DNA of 64,000 bases from an uncultured Oscillospiraceae bacterium (GTDB lineage Bacteria; Bacillota; Clostridia; Oscillospirales; Oscillospiraceae), in the NCBI GenBank assembly GCA_947628185.1, contig CANQYW010000007.1, positions 1 to 64,000 of the forward strand. The letters run 5' to 3'. The notes below the pieces were generated by a model. That model had not been told where the DNA came from. It saw nothing but the letters and a program-made list of their open reading frames with translations, and did not search any database. The stretch's first letter is position 1, and each line of letters opens with the position of its first letter. The translations under genes were made by a program, and so were the position numbers. Shown here piece by piece: positions 7,330 to 15,478 of this stretch.

Positions 7330-8715
7330 TCAATTTTCGTTCTCCTCTATAATATCCCATACGTCCCCCGAGCCGCAGAAGTGGAGGAAATATGTGACAG
7401 CTAAAAGATCCGCGCATCCCCCCGGCGATAGCCCCCGGGCGATGAACTCCCTGTCCAGCGCCGAAAGCGCCTCCACGTCCGGCAGAGGCCCCGGCACTCT
7501 CGCCGCCTCCTCGGCGGCCCAGCGCTGACCCTGTATGCCGCCCCGGGAGAGGAGGTTCGTGTCCTCCACCGATGCTATCATCCGAATGAGCGCGGCGCAG
7601 CCGGCCCGCTCCAATGTGCCCCCGGCGGAGAGCGCCTCTTTGAGCGCCGGGAGGCCCACCTCCCGGACGGAGGGGAGTCCCGCCGCAAGCTCGCCCCGTA
7701 TGCCCCGCTGTCCGCCGGTGAGAAATAGCCTGTGGCCGTGGGTCGAGGGCGGCGCGGCGCTCATGGCCGCAAAGTCCGCCTCAACGGCCTTTTTTGACAT
7801 GGCGGCGCACTCACGAAGGACGGCCCCCTCACCGGCCCAGGGGTGCTCCGGCCTCCAGAGCCTCCCGGCGGCGGCGCAGACAATCCCCAGGGTGAATATG
7901 GCCCCCTTGTGGGTGTTGACGCCCCCGGTGGCCCGGAACATCTCCCGCTCCGCGGCTATCCCCTCCCGGCGCAGGAGGGCGAAGGTCTCGTCCGGCGCCG
8001 CGCCGTGAGTCTCGCGGCCCAGCTCCGCCGCTCTGCGGAAATATGGCAGGAGGGCGGCGGCGCTGTCCACGAATGTGAAGACATCCATGTCCCGGTGGCT
8101 CCCGTTGTTGGCCCTGTCCACGAGCCCCGGTTTCGGGGTGGCGCAGACCTCGTAAATTAGCGCCCGGGCAGCCTGGGCGGCCATGCGCTCGGCGTCCCGG
8201 GGGCCGAAGTGGCCCTCCAATATCGCCGCCGTCGCGGCCTGGAGCTCCGGCACCGAGTGGGCCCGGCGGGAGGCGCACCCCCTCCCCGGCTCCCCGCAGA
8301 CGAGGCAGGGCCTGGGCCCCCTCCCCGTCTCCTCCCGGTCGAGTTTTTCACCATTTGGGGATATGACGTCGATGTCAAATAGCCTCCCCAGAGGGTCCCG
8401 GTCCTCGATCTCGAGGCAAAGTTCCTTGATGGCCCCGGCCTCGCCCTCCACCGCAATTAGCGCCTCGCAGCCGGTGACGGCCTCCACCTTCTCAAGGCGT
8501 GCCGTCCCCACGCGCCCCGCGGCCAGGGCGTCGGTTACGCGGTGAAGACCCTCGTGAAAGGCCCTTCGTATCACGGGGCTATTTTTTATGGGCCCCGCTA
8601 TGTTCATGGTGAAGGAGATGAGCGGCAGGCGGAACTCCTCCGTCAGCTCCCGCTGGCGCGCCGCCCGGGCCTCCCGGGCGGTGAGCACCTCCAAAAGGGT
8701 GACTTCCCGGTCCAT
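7330..8715 (-). CDS. citXG: CitX-CitG fusion: citrate lyase prosthetic-group synthesis and transfer
   Basis: This 461-residue protein fuses two maturation enzymes. Residues about 1-165 match CitX, which transfers phosphoribosyl-dephospho-CoA to the acyl carrier subunit (LPLISFTMNIAGP, EAVTGCEALIA, PCLVCGEPGR). Residues about 175-450 match CitG, triphosphoribosyl-dephospho-CoA synthase, with the family motif TPKPGLVDRANNGSHRDMD and GVNTHKGAIFTLG. The same fusion is known in several Firmicutes. GAGGGGGCGG precedes the ATG. It follows citC by 11 nt. Without these activities citrate lyase stays in the inactive apo form. Confidence 0.95.
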   Translation of the reverse strand: MDREVTLLEVLTAREARAARQRELTEEFRLPLISFTMNIAGPIKNSPVIRRAFHEGLHRVTDALAAGRVGTARLEKVEAVTGCEALIAVEGEAGAIKELCLEIEDRDPLGRLFDIDVISPNGEKLDREETGRGPRPCLVCGEPGRGCASRRAHSVPELQAATAAILEGHFGPRDAERMAAQAARALIYEVCATPKPGLVDRANNGSHRDMDVFTFVDSAAALLPYFRRAAELGRETHGAAPDETFALLRREGIAAEREMFRATGGVNTHKGAIFTLGIVCAAAGRLWRPEHPWAGEGAVLRECAAMSKKAVEADFAAMSAAPPSTHGHRLFLTGGQRGIRGELAAGLPSVREVGLPALKEALSAGGTLERAGCAALIRMIASVEDTNLLSRGGIQGQRWAAEEAARVPGPLPDVEALSALDREFIARGLSPGGCADLLAVTYFLHFCGSGDVWDIIEENEN

Positions 8716-8726
8716 GCGCCGCCCCC

Positions 8727-9767
8727 TCAGTAGTGGACCACTTCACCGGCCCGCCGGATGGCCTCCAGCACCGGGGCGGCCTCGGGGGAGGCGAGGTACT
8801 CCCAGGTGGTGGCGGGGACGAGCTCCCGCGCCTCCTCCATGCGTCCATCGTGGATGAGCCTCCGGACGGTGCTGGCGCTGACAGCCGCCCCGCCCGTCTC
8901 GAGCCGCGGGACTATGACGCAGGAGAGGCCGAGTTTCGGCAGTTCCTGGGCCATCACCCTATTATATAGCCCCGTCACCTGGCTCGTGGGCTCCTCCCCC
9001 ACGTACCTGGCGGAGAGGCCCAGCGCCGGCGCTATGGAGCCGAAGAGCGCCAGATCCAGCCTCGCGTGCCCCTCAATTACGGCGGCCTCGTCCCGCAAAA
9101 AGTAGCTGGGGAAGGTGGCGGCGCTTATGATGTATGGCCCGCTCTTGTGGCAGATGACGTTTTCAAGGTCCGCCACGCCCCGGGTGACGAGTTTCCAGCG
9201 GACGTCAAAGGGCACCAGGCTCTCGTCCTCGCTGAGGACAAATAGGTGCACCGTGTCGTTCTCCCTGGCCGCCCGCTCCACCAGGTACCTGTGGCCCAGG
9301 GTGAAGGGGTTGGCGTTCATGACTATGGCCGCGCTGCGGCCGGGACGCCGGGACTTCGCGAGCCCGTCGCAGTAATTTTTAAAGCTCCTGGGGCGGTTCT
9401 CAAGGAACGAGAGTGTGTCCTCCACCCGGGCGATCTCATAAAAGCCCAGGTCCTTGAAGAACTTTACGCTCTTCGCCTTCGTGTAGACAAAGAGGTGGAA
9501 GAGCCCCCGCTCCGCCTCCCTGGCGGTGAGGTGGGAGACCACCTCGTTTAAGAGCCCCTCGCCCTGCCGCGCGCTGTCCACCGCGAAACACCGGAGGGTG
9601 TTCCGAAATGTGCTGCCGGTGGCCACGAGGCGCCGGTCGTCGTCAAATATCCCGCAGGTGTAGTCAAGGTTCCCGTCCCGGCGGATGCCCTCCCGCTCAA
9701 GGAGCGCGTCCACCTGTGCCCAGGCCCGCTTATCCCAGGAATTTATGGTCTCCAACGTGTCGCTCAT
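8727..9767 (-). CDS. citC: [Citrate (pro-3S)-lyase] ligase (acetate:SH-citrate lyase ligase)
   Basis: CitC acetylates the prosthetic-group thiol of citrate lyase using ATP and acetate, switching the enzyme on. The 346-residue protein has an N-terminal GNAT-like part (VDSARQGEGLLNEVVSHL, about residues 60-90) and a C-terminal nucleotidyltransferase part with NANPFTLGHRYLVE (the HxGH-like motif, about 150-165) and SASTVRRLI near the end. GGAGGCGGCG precedes the ATG. It lies upstream of citXG in the order citC-citXG, and 145 nt after the transporter gene with a stem-loop between. Confidence 0.95.
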   Translation of the reverse strand: MSDTLETINSWDKRAWAQVDALLEREGIRRDGNLDYTCGIFDDDRRLVATGSTFRNTLRCFAVDSARQGEGLLNEVVSHLTAREAERGLFHLFVYTKAKSVKFFKDLGFYEIARVEDTLSFLENRPRSFKNYCDGLAKSRRPGRSAAIVMNANPFTLGHRYLVERAARENDTVHLFVLSEDESLVPFDVRWKLVTRGVADLENVICHKSGPYIISAATFPSYFLRDEAAVIEGHARLDLALFGSIAPALGLSARYVGEEPTSQVTGLYNRVMAQELPKLGLSCVIVPRLETGGAAVSASTVRRLIHDGRMEEARELVPATTWEYLASPEAAPVLEAIRRAGEVVHY

Positions 9768-9859
9768 ATCGCCGCCTCCATTCTATGCGGTATTATAACA
9801 TACCCCGCCCCCCAGCGCCATAGTGTAAGCACGAAAAAGGGAAAAAGGGCACGTTTTTG

Positions 9860-9884
9860 CCCCCGGCGTCCTGAGACGCCGGGG
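9860..9884 (-). other. GC-rich stem-loop between transporter and citC
   Basis: A perfect 10-bp stem (CCCCGGCGTC/GACGCCGGGG) with a 4-nt loop lies between the CitMHS gene and citC. On the minus strand the T-rich stretch begins only about 11 nt beyond the stem, so it may be a partial terminator or an RNA-processing/stability element that sets different levels for transporter and maturation genes. Confidence 0.5.
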
Positions 9885-9912
9885 ACGAAAAGTTTGAATT
9901 TTGCCGGAAATT

Positions 9913-11310
9913 TTAGAAAACCATTATACCCATTATGATAGCGAAGATCATGCAGAGTATGGAGAATCCCCAGACGTACATAAAGCTGGCCTTGATGTGG
10001 TCCTTGATGTCCACATCCGCGAGGCCGACGCCGAGGAGGGTGGCGGGGACCATGGGGCTGATGAAGGTGGCGCAGTTGCGGCAGACGACCATAGCCACGG
10101 CGATGGGCAGGGGGTCAACACCGAATCCCTGGCCGATGCCGATCATAACGGGCAGCATACCGAAGAAGTAACTGTCGGTATCGAAGGCCAGAGCCAGAGG
10201 CACGGACAGGATGCCGATGACGATGGGCAGGTGGCGGCCAAGGAACTCGGGCAGGATCTGCCTTATGATGTCCGCCAGGCACCTGACGACGCTGGGCTTG
10301 GCAAGCTCGCCCATGTACTTGACGTTTGCCACAACGAGCTCGCCGGCGTCATTGGTCATATAGCTGGTGGTGAGGATGCCCATGAGGACGGCGGCGCCCA
10401 TGAGTGTGGAGCACATCATGAGGGCGGGGCCGGCATGGAGGTTGATGAGTTTCTTGTGCATGTTGGCGGTGAAACCGTAGTTCACGAAGAGCGCGATGGC
10501 GACGCCCAGCATGAAGGGCAGGTAGCTGGGGAACACGTCCCAGATGAGCATGGCGATGACGGCCACGGTGAGCAGGAGGTTGAAGAAGAAGAGCTTGGGA
10601 CGGGCAAACTCGTTCACCTGGGTGCTGGTGGTCTCGGTCTCGCTGGTGTCAGCGAGGGTGCCCTTGAGCCCGGCGCCCCGTTTCTGCTCCTGAATGCCCG
10701 CCAGGACCGCGTGGCCGAGGCAGAGGACTATGCCGAAGATCTGGATGGGGAGTATCGTCTGCCAGAGGGAACCGGCCTCGATGCCAAGGACCGTGGCGGC
10801 ACGCATGGTGGGGCCGGCCCAGGGCATGAGGTTCAAAACGCCCATGGCGAGGACCGCAATCCTCAGGAGCGTTGTGGGACGCATGTTCATGCGCTTGTAG
10901 ACGGGCAGCATGGCGGGGACGATGATGCAGAAGGTGGAGGCTCCGCCGCCGTCCAGGTGGCCCACAAGGGCGATGACGGCAGTCACCAGGGTGACGCCGA
11001 TGACGCTCTTGCCCACGAGTTTCATGAGCTTGCCAATTATGACGTCGAACATGCCGGCGTCAGTCATGATGCCGAAGTACAGGACTGAGAAGACGAAGAG
11101 CGCGGCGGTGGGGCCGGTGCTCTTAAAGCCCGCCTCCACCATCTCGGCCAGCTGCTCAAAGTTGTAGTAGCCGCCGATGACGAGGATGATGCCGAGGATC
11201 GCGGGGAAGACGATGAATGCTATGCTGGGGAGGGTCCGGCTCTGGAACAGTACAACGACTATCGCCACTATACACGCAAGTCCCAGAAGTCCAACTACGG
11301 TCGTGTTCAT
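9913..11310 (-). CDS. CitMHS-family citrate (metal-citrate) transporter
   Basis: This 465-residue membrane protein with about eleven spans matches the CitMHS family, secondary transporters that take up citrate complexed with Mg2+ or Ca2+ in symport with protons. Diagnostic stretches are HLDGGGASTFCIIVPA, NLMPWAGPTMRAATVLG and ALAFDTDSYFFGMLPV. A cytoplasmic loop around residues 225-255 is rich in Thr/Glu. AAAGGGG precedes the ATG. It lies between citF and citC, which makes citrate its likely substrate. The use of a metal-citrate carrier rather than a CitS-type sodium symporter is notable. Confidence 0.92.
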   Translation of the reverse strand: MNTTVVGLLGLACIVAIVVVLFQSRTLPSIAFIVFPAILGIILVIGGYYNFEQLAEMVEAGFKSTGPTAALFVFSVLYFGIMTDAGMFDVIIGKLMKLVGKSVIGVTLVTAVIALVGHLDGGGASTFCIIVPAMLPVYKRMNMRPTTLLRIAVLAMGVLNLMPWAGPTMRAATVLGIEAGSLWQTILPIQIFGIVLCLGHAVLAGIQEQKRGAGLKGTLADTSETETTSTQVNEFARPKLFFFNLLLTVAVIAMLIWDVFPSYLPFMLGVAIALFVNYGFTANMHKKLINLHAGPALMMCSTLMGAAVLMGILTTSYMTNDAGELVVANVKYMGELAKPSVVRCLADIIRQILPEFLGRHLPIVIGILSVPLALAFDTDSYFFGMLPVMIGIGQGFGVDPLPIAVAMVVCRNCATFISPMVPATLLGVGLADVDIKDHIKASFMYVWGFSILCMIFAIIMGIMVF

Positions 11311-11363
11311 TTGCTCTTTTTACCCCTTTCGCTTTTTAAAAATTTTCTTCCGCTTTTATCTCA

Positions 11364-11387
11364 CTAAATTTACGTTAATAAATTTAG
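11364..11387. repeat. AT-rich perfect inverted repeat downstream of citF
   Basis: CTAAATTTA and TAAATTTAG form a perfect 9-bp inverted repeat with a 6-nt loop in the 111-nt, very AT-rich spacer between citF and the transporter gene. It could be a weak hairpin or an operator; no clear promoter accompanies it. Confidence 0.6.
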
Positions 11388-11421
11388 CAAAATACTGTTT
11401 ATTTTTTATATTTTTATTATT

Positions 11422-12987
11422 TTATTCTTCTGTGCCGGTGTAGGGCTTTATCTTGCGCACCACGTCGAGGATGGTGCCGTCGCGGGCCTCGAGGACGGCC
11501 ACGACTTTGTCCTCCCACTCCAGGTCGTCGGGGCGGCCCACCAGGGAGTAGGCCTTCTCCTTCAGGCTCTCGATGGTGACGTGGGGGATCCCGGCCTTGT
11601 CAAGGCACTCGATGAGGTCGGGGCGCAGGGGGTTCACGGCGATGCCGTAGTCCGTAACAAGCACGTCCACGCAGTCGCCGGGGGTGGTGACGGTGACGAC
11701 GTGCTCGCAGACCGTGGCCATCCTGCCGCGGGTGAGGGGCGTCACGATTATGCAGACCTTGCTGCCGGCGGCGGTGTCCGGGTGGCCGCCGGGCGCGCCG
11801 CGCAGGACGCCGTCGGAGCCGGTGAGGACGTTTACGTTAAAGCCGGTGTCTATCTCAAGGGCCGCCAGGACCACGAAATCGAGCTTATTGACGAAAGCGC
11901 CCTTGTTGGCGGGGTTCGCGTACTGGCTGGCGCTCATCTCGTAGTGGCCGGGGGTCTGGTTTATGGAGTTCACGGCGTCGAGGTCGAAGTCCTGGACGTC
12001 TATGACCTTCCCGACCTTGCCCTTCTTCAGGAGCTCCACCATGGGCCCGCAGATGCCGCCGATGGCCCAGCCCATCTTTATGCCCCGCTCGTCCATGTAC
12101 TTCTCAAGGAACAGGTTCGCCGCGAGGGACGGCCCGCCCACGCCCGTCTGGAAGGAGAATCCGTCCTTGAACCAGGGGGTGGCGGCTATGACCTTCGCCA
12201 CGTTCTCCGCCATCATGAGGTCCCTGGGGTTCTGGCTTATGCGGGCGGCGGCGGAGGCTATCTTCTTCGGGTTGCCTATGGAGTCCACTACCACGACGGC
12301 GTCCACGTCTATTGCCTCGACAGACGCGGGCATGTTGGGGAAGTCCACGAGGCAGTCAGTCACGACGACCACGTGGTCGGCGTACTTTGCGTCGGTCATG
12401 GCGTAACCCATGCTGCCGCAGTTCGACTTGCCGCCTATGCCCCGGCAGTTGCCCACGCAGTCGCTGGTGGGGGCCGCGATGAAGGCGATGTCGATATGTA
12501 CCTCGCCGCCCTCGATGGCCCTGGGGCGGCCGCCGTGGCTGCGGATTATGGCGGGGGTCTTCAGCTTTCCGGCGGAGACCACCTCGCCCATGCGGCCGCG
12601 GATGCCGGAGGTCTGGATACCCACGACCTTGCCCTGCTCTATGTAGTCCGCTATGGGGTCATGGGCGTTTCCGAGGCTGGAGGCCGCGATGGTCAGGTCC
12701 TCCAGGCCCATCTCCTCGATGGCCACGGCCATGACCTGGTTCACCACGTAGTCGCCGTCCCGGAGGTGATGGTGGAAACTGAATGTCATGCCGCTCTTGG
12801 CGCCGCACTGCTCAAGGGCAGCGCGGATGCTCTCCACCACTTTGCTCTCCTGGGGCGCCTCACAGCGCCTGGTGCGGGGGGAGGCCTTTGTTATGTACTT
12901 GCCATCCATGTAGTTCTTGCCCTGATAGACCTCTCTCCCCCCGGTGAGAAGGTACTCAGGGATATCTCTTCCAACAGCGTTTTTCAT
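11422..12987 (-). CDS. citF: Citrate lyase alpha subunit (citrate CoA-transferase)
   Basis: CitF exchanges the acetyl group on the carrier protein for citrate, the first half-reaction of citrate cleavage to acetate and oxaloacetate. The 521-residue length is normal. Recognisable stretches are MKNAVGRDIPEYLLTGG, SFHHHLRDGDYVVNQV, GGRPRAIEGGEVHIDIAF and PGGHPDTAAGSKVCIIV. The ATG overlaps the citE stop by one base, so translation is coupled. It is the third gene of citD-citE-citF on the minus strand. An AT-rich spacer follows before the transporter gene. Confidence 0.97.
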   Translation of the reverse strand: MKNAVGRDIPEYLLTGGREVYQGKNYMDGKYITKASPRTRRCEAPQESKVVESIRAALEQCGAKSGMTFSFHHHLRDGDYVVNQVMAVAIEEMGLEDLTIAASSLGNAHDPIADYIEQGKVVGIQTSGIRGRMGEVVSAGKLKTPAIIRSHGGRPRAIEGGEVHIDIAFIAAPTSDCVGNCRGIGGKSNCGSMGYAMTDAKYADHVVVVTDCLVDFPNMPASVEAIDVDAVVVVDSIGNPKKIASAAARISQNPRDLMMAENVAKVIAATPWFKDGFSFQTGVGGPSLAANLFLEKYMDERGIKMGWAIGGICGPMVELLKKGKVGKVIDVQDFDLDAVNSINQTPGHYEMSASQYANPANKGAFVNKLDFVVLAALEIDTGFNVNVLTGSDGVLRGAPGGHPDTAAGSKVCIIVTPLTRGRMATVCEHVVTVTTPGDCVDVLVTDYGIAVNPLRPDLIECLDKAGIPHVTIESLKEKAYSLVGRPDDLEWEDKVVAVLEARDGTILDVVRKIKPYTGTEE

Positions 12988-13901
12988 TACACCAAATCCC
13001 CCTCATAGAGTCCGCAGGCCCTGGCCAGCTTTAGTGTGCGCTCCGCACCCGGAATAAAGGCTATGTCGATCATCTTGCCGTCCACCGTGAAGACGCCGAC
13101 GCCGGAGGCGGACTGCTCCCTGTAGGCACGGATTATCTTCTCGGCCTGGGCGATCTCCTTCTGGGTGGGGGCGAAAACCTGGTGTACGAACCGGATCTGC
13201 TTGGGGTTGATGAGGCTCTTGCCGTCAAAGCCCATGGCTTTATTCTGAAGGACCTCGGCCTCGAAACCCTCCTGGTCGTCGAGGTTGGTGAAGACCGTAT
13301 CAAAGCACTGGACACCGGCGGCGCGGGCGGCCAGAATGACCTGTCCGCGGGCGGCCAGCATGTCCACGCCGTCCCTCTGGGGGCTGGTCTGGAGGCACTT
13401 CCTGAGGTCGCCGCCGGAGATGGCCACGCCCAGCATACGCTCTGAGGCGCAGCAGATCTCGTAGGCGTTTAAGATGCCCTTGGGGCTCTCGAGAGCCGCC
13501 ATGAGCAGCGTGCGGCCCCGCTCCACGTCAAACTCCTCCTCGGCGGCCTCCACGGCTGCCTCCACGGTCTTGACGTCCTGGGCGCTCTCGCATTTCGCTA
13601 TGCGGATGCCGTCGGCGCCGCCGGCCACGCACACCCTGATGTCCTCCCGCCAGTGGGGGGTGTCCAGGCCGTTTATGCGGACTATGACCTCGGTGCTGCC
13701 GTAATCCACGGTCTTGAGGGCGTGGTAGAGGCTAAAGCGCGCCGCGTCCTTCTGGTTCTCAGCGACGGCGTCCTCAAGATCCAGCATGATGGAGTCGCAG
13801 CCGTATATGTAGGCATCTTTTATGAGGCCCGGTTTCTGGGCGTTCATGAACATCATGGTCCGTCTCAGACGGAACCGCTCAGGTCTCGGACGAGGGATCA
13901 T
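12987..13901 (-). CDS. citE: Citrate lyase beta subunit (citryl-ACP lyase)
   Basis: CitE cleaves citryl-carrier protein to oxaloacetate and acetyl-carrier protein in a Mg-dependent TIM barrel. The 304-residue protein contains LRRTMMFMNAQKPGLIKDA, the metal-site region DSIMLDLEDAVAENQK, VIVRINGLDTPHWREDI, ALLESP-like MAALESPKGI and KSLINPKQIRFVHQVF, all typical. It overlaps citD by 4 nt (ATGA) and citF by 1 nt, as in known cit operons. Confidence 0.97.
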   Translation of the reverse strand: MIPRPRPERFRLRRTMMFMNAQKPGLIKDAYIYGCDSIMLDLEDAVAENQKDAARFSLYHALKTVDYGSTEVIVRINGLDTPHWREDIRVCVAGGADGIRIAKCESAQDVKTVEAAVEAAEEEFDVERGRTLLMAALESPKGILNAYEICCASERMLGVAISGGDLRKCLQTSPQRDGVDMLAARGQVILAARAAGVQCFDTVFTNLDDQEGFEAEVLQNKAMGFDGKSLINPKQIRFVHQVFAPTQKEIAQAEKIIRAYREQSASGVGVFTVDGKMIDIAFIPGAERTLKLARACGLYEGDLV

Positions 13902-14200
13902 CGCACAGCACCTCCCCAGGGTATATTTTCCGCAGATTTGCCGCAGCTCCTAAAGACCGCGCACTCGACTCTCGCCTTGAGGGTGCAGTCAAGGGCCCCC
14001 TTGTCCACCACCGTCACCCGGGCGTCCTTGACCTCCAGGCGCTCCAGCGTCTCCAGCACGGTGGCCTTTATCTGCCGGCCGTACTGGTTCATGACGCTGC
14101 TACTTAGCTCGAGCTCGATGCCGCCCTCTCCGGGCTCCACAGTGACCTGGGCGTCGCTGGACTCCAGCGTCCCGGCCATTGCGGATCTTAAAATTTCCAT
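13898..14200 (-). CDS. citD: Citrate lyase gamma subunit (acyl carrier protein)
   Basis: CitD is the acyl carrier of citrate lyase; the phosphoribosyl-dephospho-CoA group is attached to Ser14. The 100-residue product has this serine in MAGTLESSDA (Ser14) and the family segment DKGALDCTLKARVECA. GGAGAAACAC precedes the ATG. It is the first gene of the cluster, divergent from the lysR gene, with a 221-nt AT-rich spacer that holds the likely operator. Confidence 0.95.
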   Translation of the reverse strand: MEILRSAMAGTLESSDAQVTVEPGEGGIELELSSSVMNQYGRQIKATVLETLERLEVKDARVTVVDKGALDCTLKARVECAVFRSCGKSAENIPWGGAVR

Positions 14201-14278
14201 GTGTTTCTCCTCCTTCTTGTATTTTGTTCTGCTTGGAAAATTTCGCCCTTATACACAACTATCGTTCGTAGTTTACCA

Positions 14279-14303
14279 TGTATTTTTGTGTAAAGCAAAT
14301 ACA
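14279..14303. promoter_or_regulatory. Candidate LysR-type operator (T-N11-A inverted repeat)
   Basis: TGTATTT at 14279-14285 and AAATACA at 14297-14303 form a perfect 7-bp inverted repeat separated by exactly 11 nt, the classic T-N11-A layout of LysR-family sites. It lies between the divergent citD and lysR genes, about 80 nt upstream of citD. Confidence 0.7.
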
Positions 14304-14344
14304 ATTTATAATATGACTTTCATAGTATTAATAATATAGTGTGA

Positions 14345-14373
14345 TTGACATTCTCATTCCGAGAACTTATAAT
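14345..14373 (+). promoter_or_regulatory. Consensus promoter of the lysR gene
   Basis: TTGACA at 14345-14350, a 17-nt spacer and TATAAT at 14368-14373 match the sigma-A consensus perfectly. The lysR start codon lies 49 nt beyond the -10 box, leaving a leader of about 40 nt. Confidence 0.88.
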
Positions 14374-14421
14374 ATTTTTAAACTCTCAACACCGTCGGGA
14401 CGGTGGAAGGGCGGTATACAT

Positions 14422-15312
14422 ATGAATCTAAAGCAGGCCCTATATGTCAAGACCATAGCCGAGGAGGGCGGCGTCACCGCCGCCGCGAAAAAGCTCTATG
14501 TGAGTCAGCCCTCGCTCAGTCAGATGCTCCGGCTCATCGAGGAGGAGGTGGGCGTGCCGCTCTTTGAGCGGGGCACCTTCCGGCCCACCTACGCCGGTGA
14601 GCGGTACCTGCACGCCGCCTCCGTCATACTCAGCGCCAACGAGATCTTGGAGCACGAGCTCCAGGAGATACGCCAGGAGGAGAGCGGCCGCCTGCGGCTG
14701 GGCATAAGCCGGCAGAGGGCCCCGAGACTTCTCCCGGTGGTGCTGCCGGAATTTAGCCGCATACATCCCCACGTGGCCCTGGAGCTCCGGGAGGAGGGCA
14801 GCGCCACCCTGGAGCAGATGCTCCGGGACGGGGAGGTGGACCTGGCCCTTGCCTCCACGAACCCCGTGGTGCCCGGCATAGACTATAGGCTCATCCAGCG
14901 GGAGACCATCGGCATACTGGCGGGGGCCGAGAGCGCCCTCGTTCGGGACCTCCCCCGGGGCTCCTCCATCCGCCTTGAGGAGGTGCGCCAGGGGCCCTTC
15001 ATATCCCTAAAACAGGGGCACAACATCCGGGTCATACAGGATCTACTCTTCCGGGAGCACAACCTGCGGCCCACCATCTACCTGGAGACCGACAGCATGG
15101 AGACCGCCATCCGGGTGACGCTCACCAGCTCCTGTTACATGCTCTGCACCGACAGCCTCTCCGGGTCCCTCGGGAACTTCTACCCCCTGGACGGGCACGA
15201 CAACCTGCGCCATTTCTACGCCTGCGTCCGCCAGGGCCAGCCGATACCAAAATATATGCACACCTTCCTCGACCTCCTGGAGCGGGCCCTCTCCCCCGCC
15301 CCCCAGCTCTGA
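14422..15312 (+). CDS. LysR-family regulator, probable activator of the citrate cluster
   Basis: This 296-residue protein has an N-terminal winged helix (MNLKQALYVKTIAEEGGVTAAA-type start, helix-turn-helix around KKLYVSQPSLSQMLRLIEEE, residues about 18-42) and a periplasmic-binding-like effector domain (about 90-290; RLRLGISRQRAPRLLP). GGAAGGGCGG precedes the ATG at 14422; upstream in-frame codons are not used. It is divergent from citD, and the shared spacer holds a T-N11-A repeat, so citrate or a related acid is the likely co-inducer. This is inferred from layout, not from the effector domain sequence. Confidence 0.9.
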   Translation: MNLKQALYVKTIAEEGGVTAAAKKLYVSQPSLSQMLRLIEEEVGVPLFERGTFRPTYAGERYLHAASVILSANEILEHELQEIRQEESGRLRLGISRQRAPRLLPVVLPEFSRIHPHVALELREEGSATLEQMLRDGEVDLALASTNPVVPGIDYRLIQRETIGILAGAESALVRDLPRGSSIRLEEVRQGPFISLKQGHNIRVIQDLLFREHNLRPTIYLETDSMETAIRVTLTSSCYMLCTDSLSGSLGNFYPLDGHDNLRHFYACVRQGQPIPKYMHTFLDLLERALSPAPQL

Positions 15313-15334
15313 GCGCTTTTTGTTAGATCCCCCC

Positions 15335-15366
15335 AATAGGCGTCCCCCCTACCGGGACGCCTATTT
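15335..15366 (+). terminator. Rho-independent terminator after lysR
   Basis: AATAGGCGTCCC and GGGACGCCTATT form a perfect 12-bp stem with a 7-nt loop, ending in TTTT, between lysR and the TIR-NACHT operon. Confidence 0.85.
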
Positions 15367-15478
15367 TCGCTAAACGCGGCTATCCACGGCCTGCGAAAAA
15401 CCGGCGTCCGCGCCGTTAAAAGTTTATAAAGGTCATCATTACGGCTTTCCCATTGTATATATAAGGAGGTCTATAAAC

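Noticed and set aside
9901-13008. Long plus-strand reading frames over the citrate transporter and citF
   Set aside because: They are antisense to clear family members and their Asp/Gly/His-rich products match nothing I recognise.
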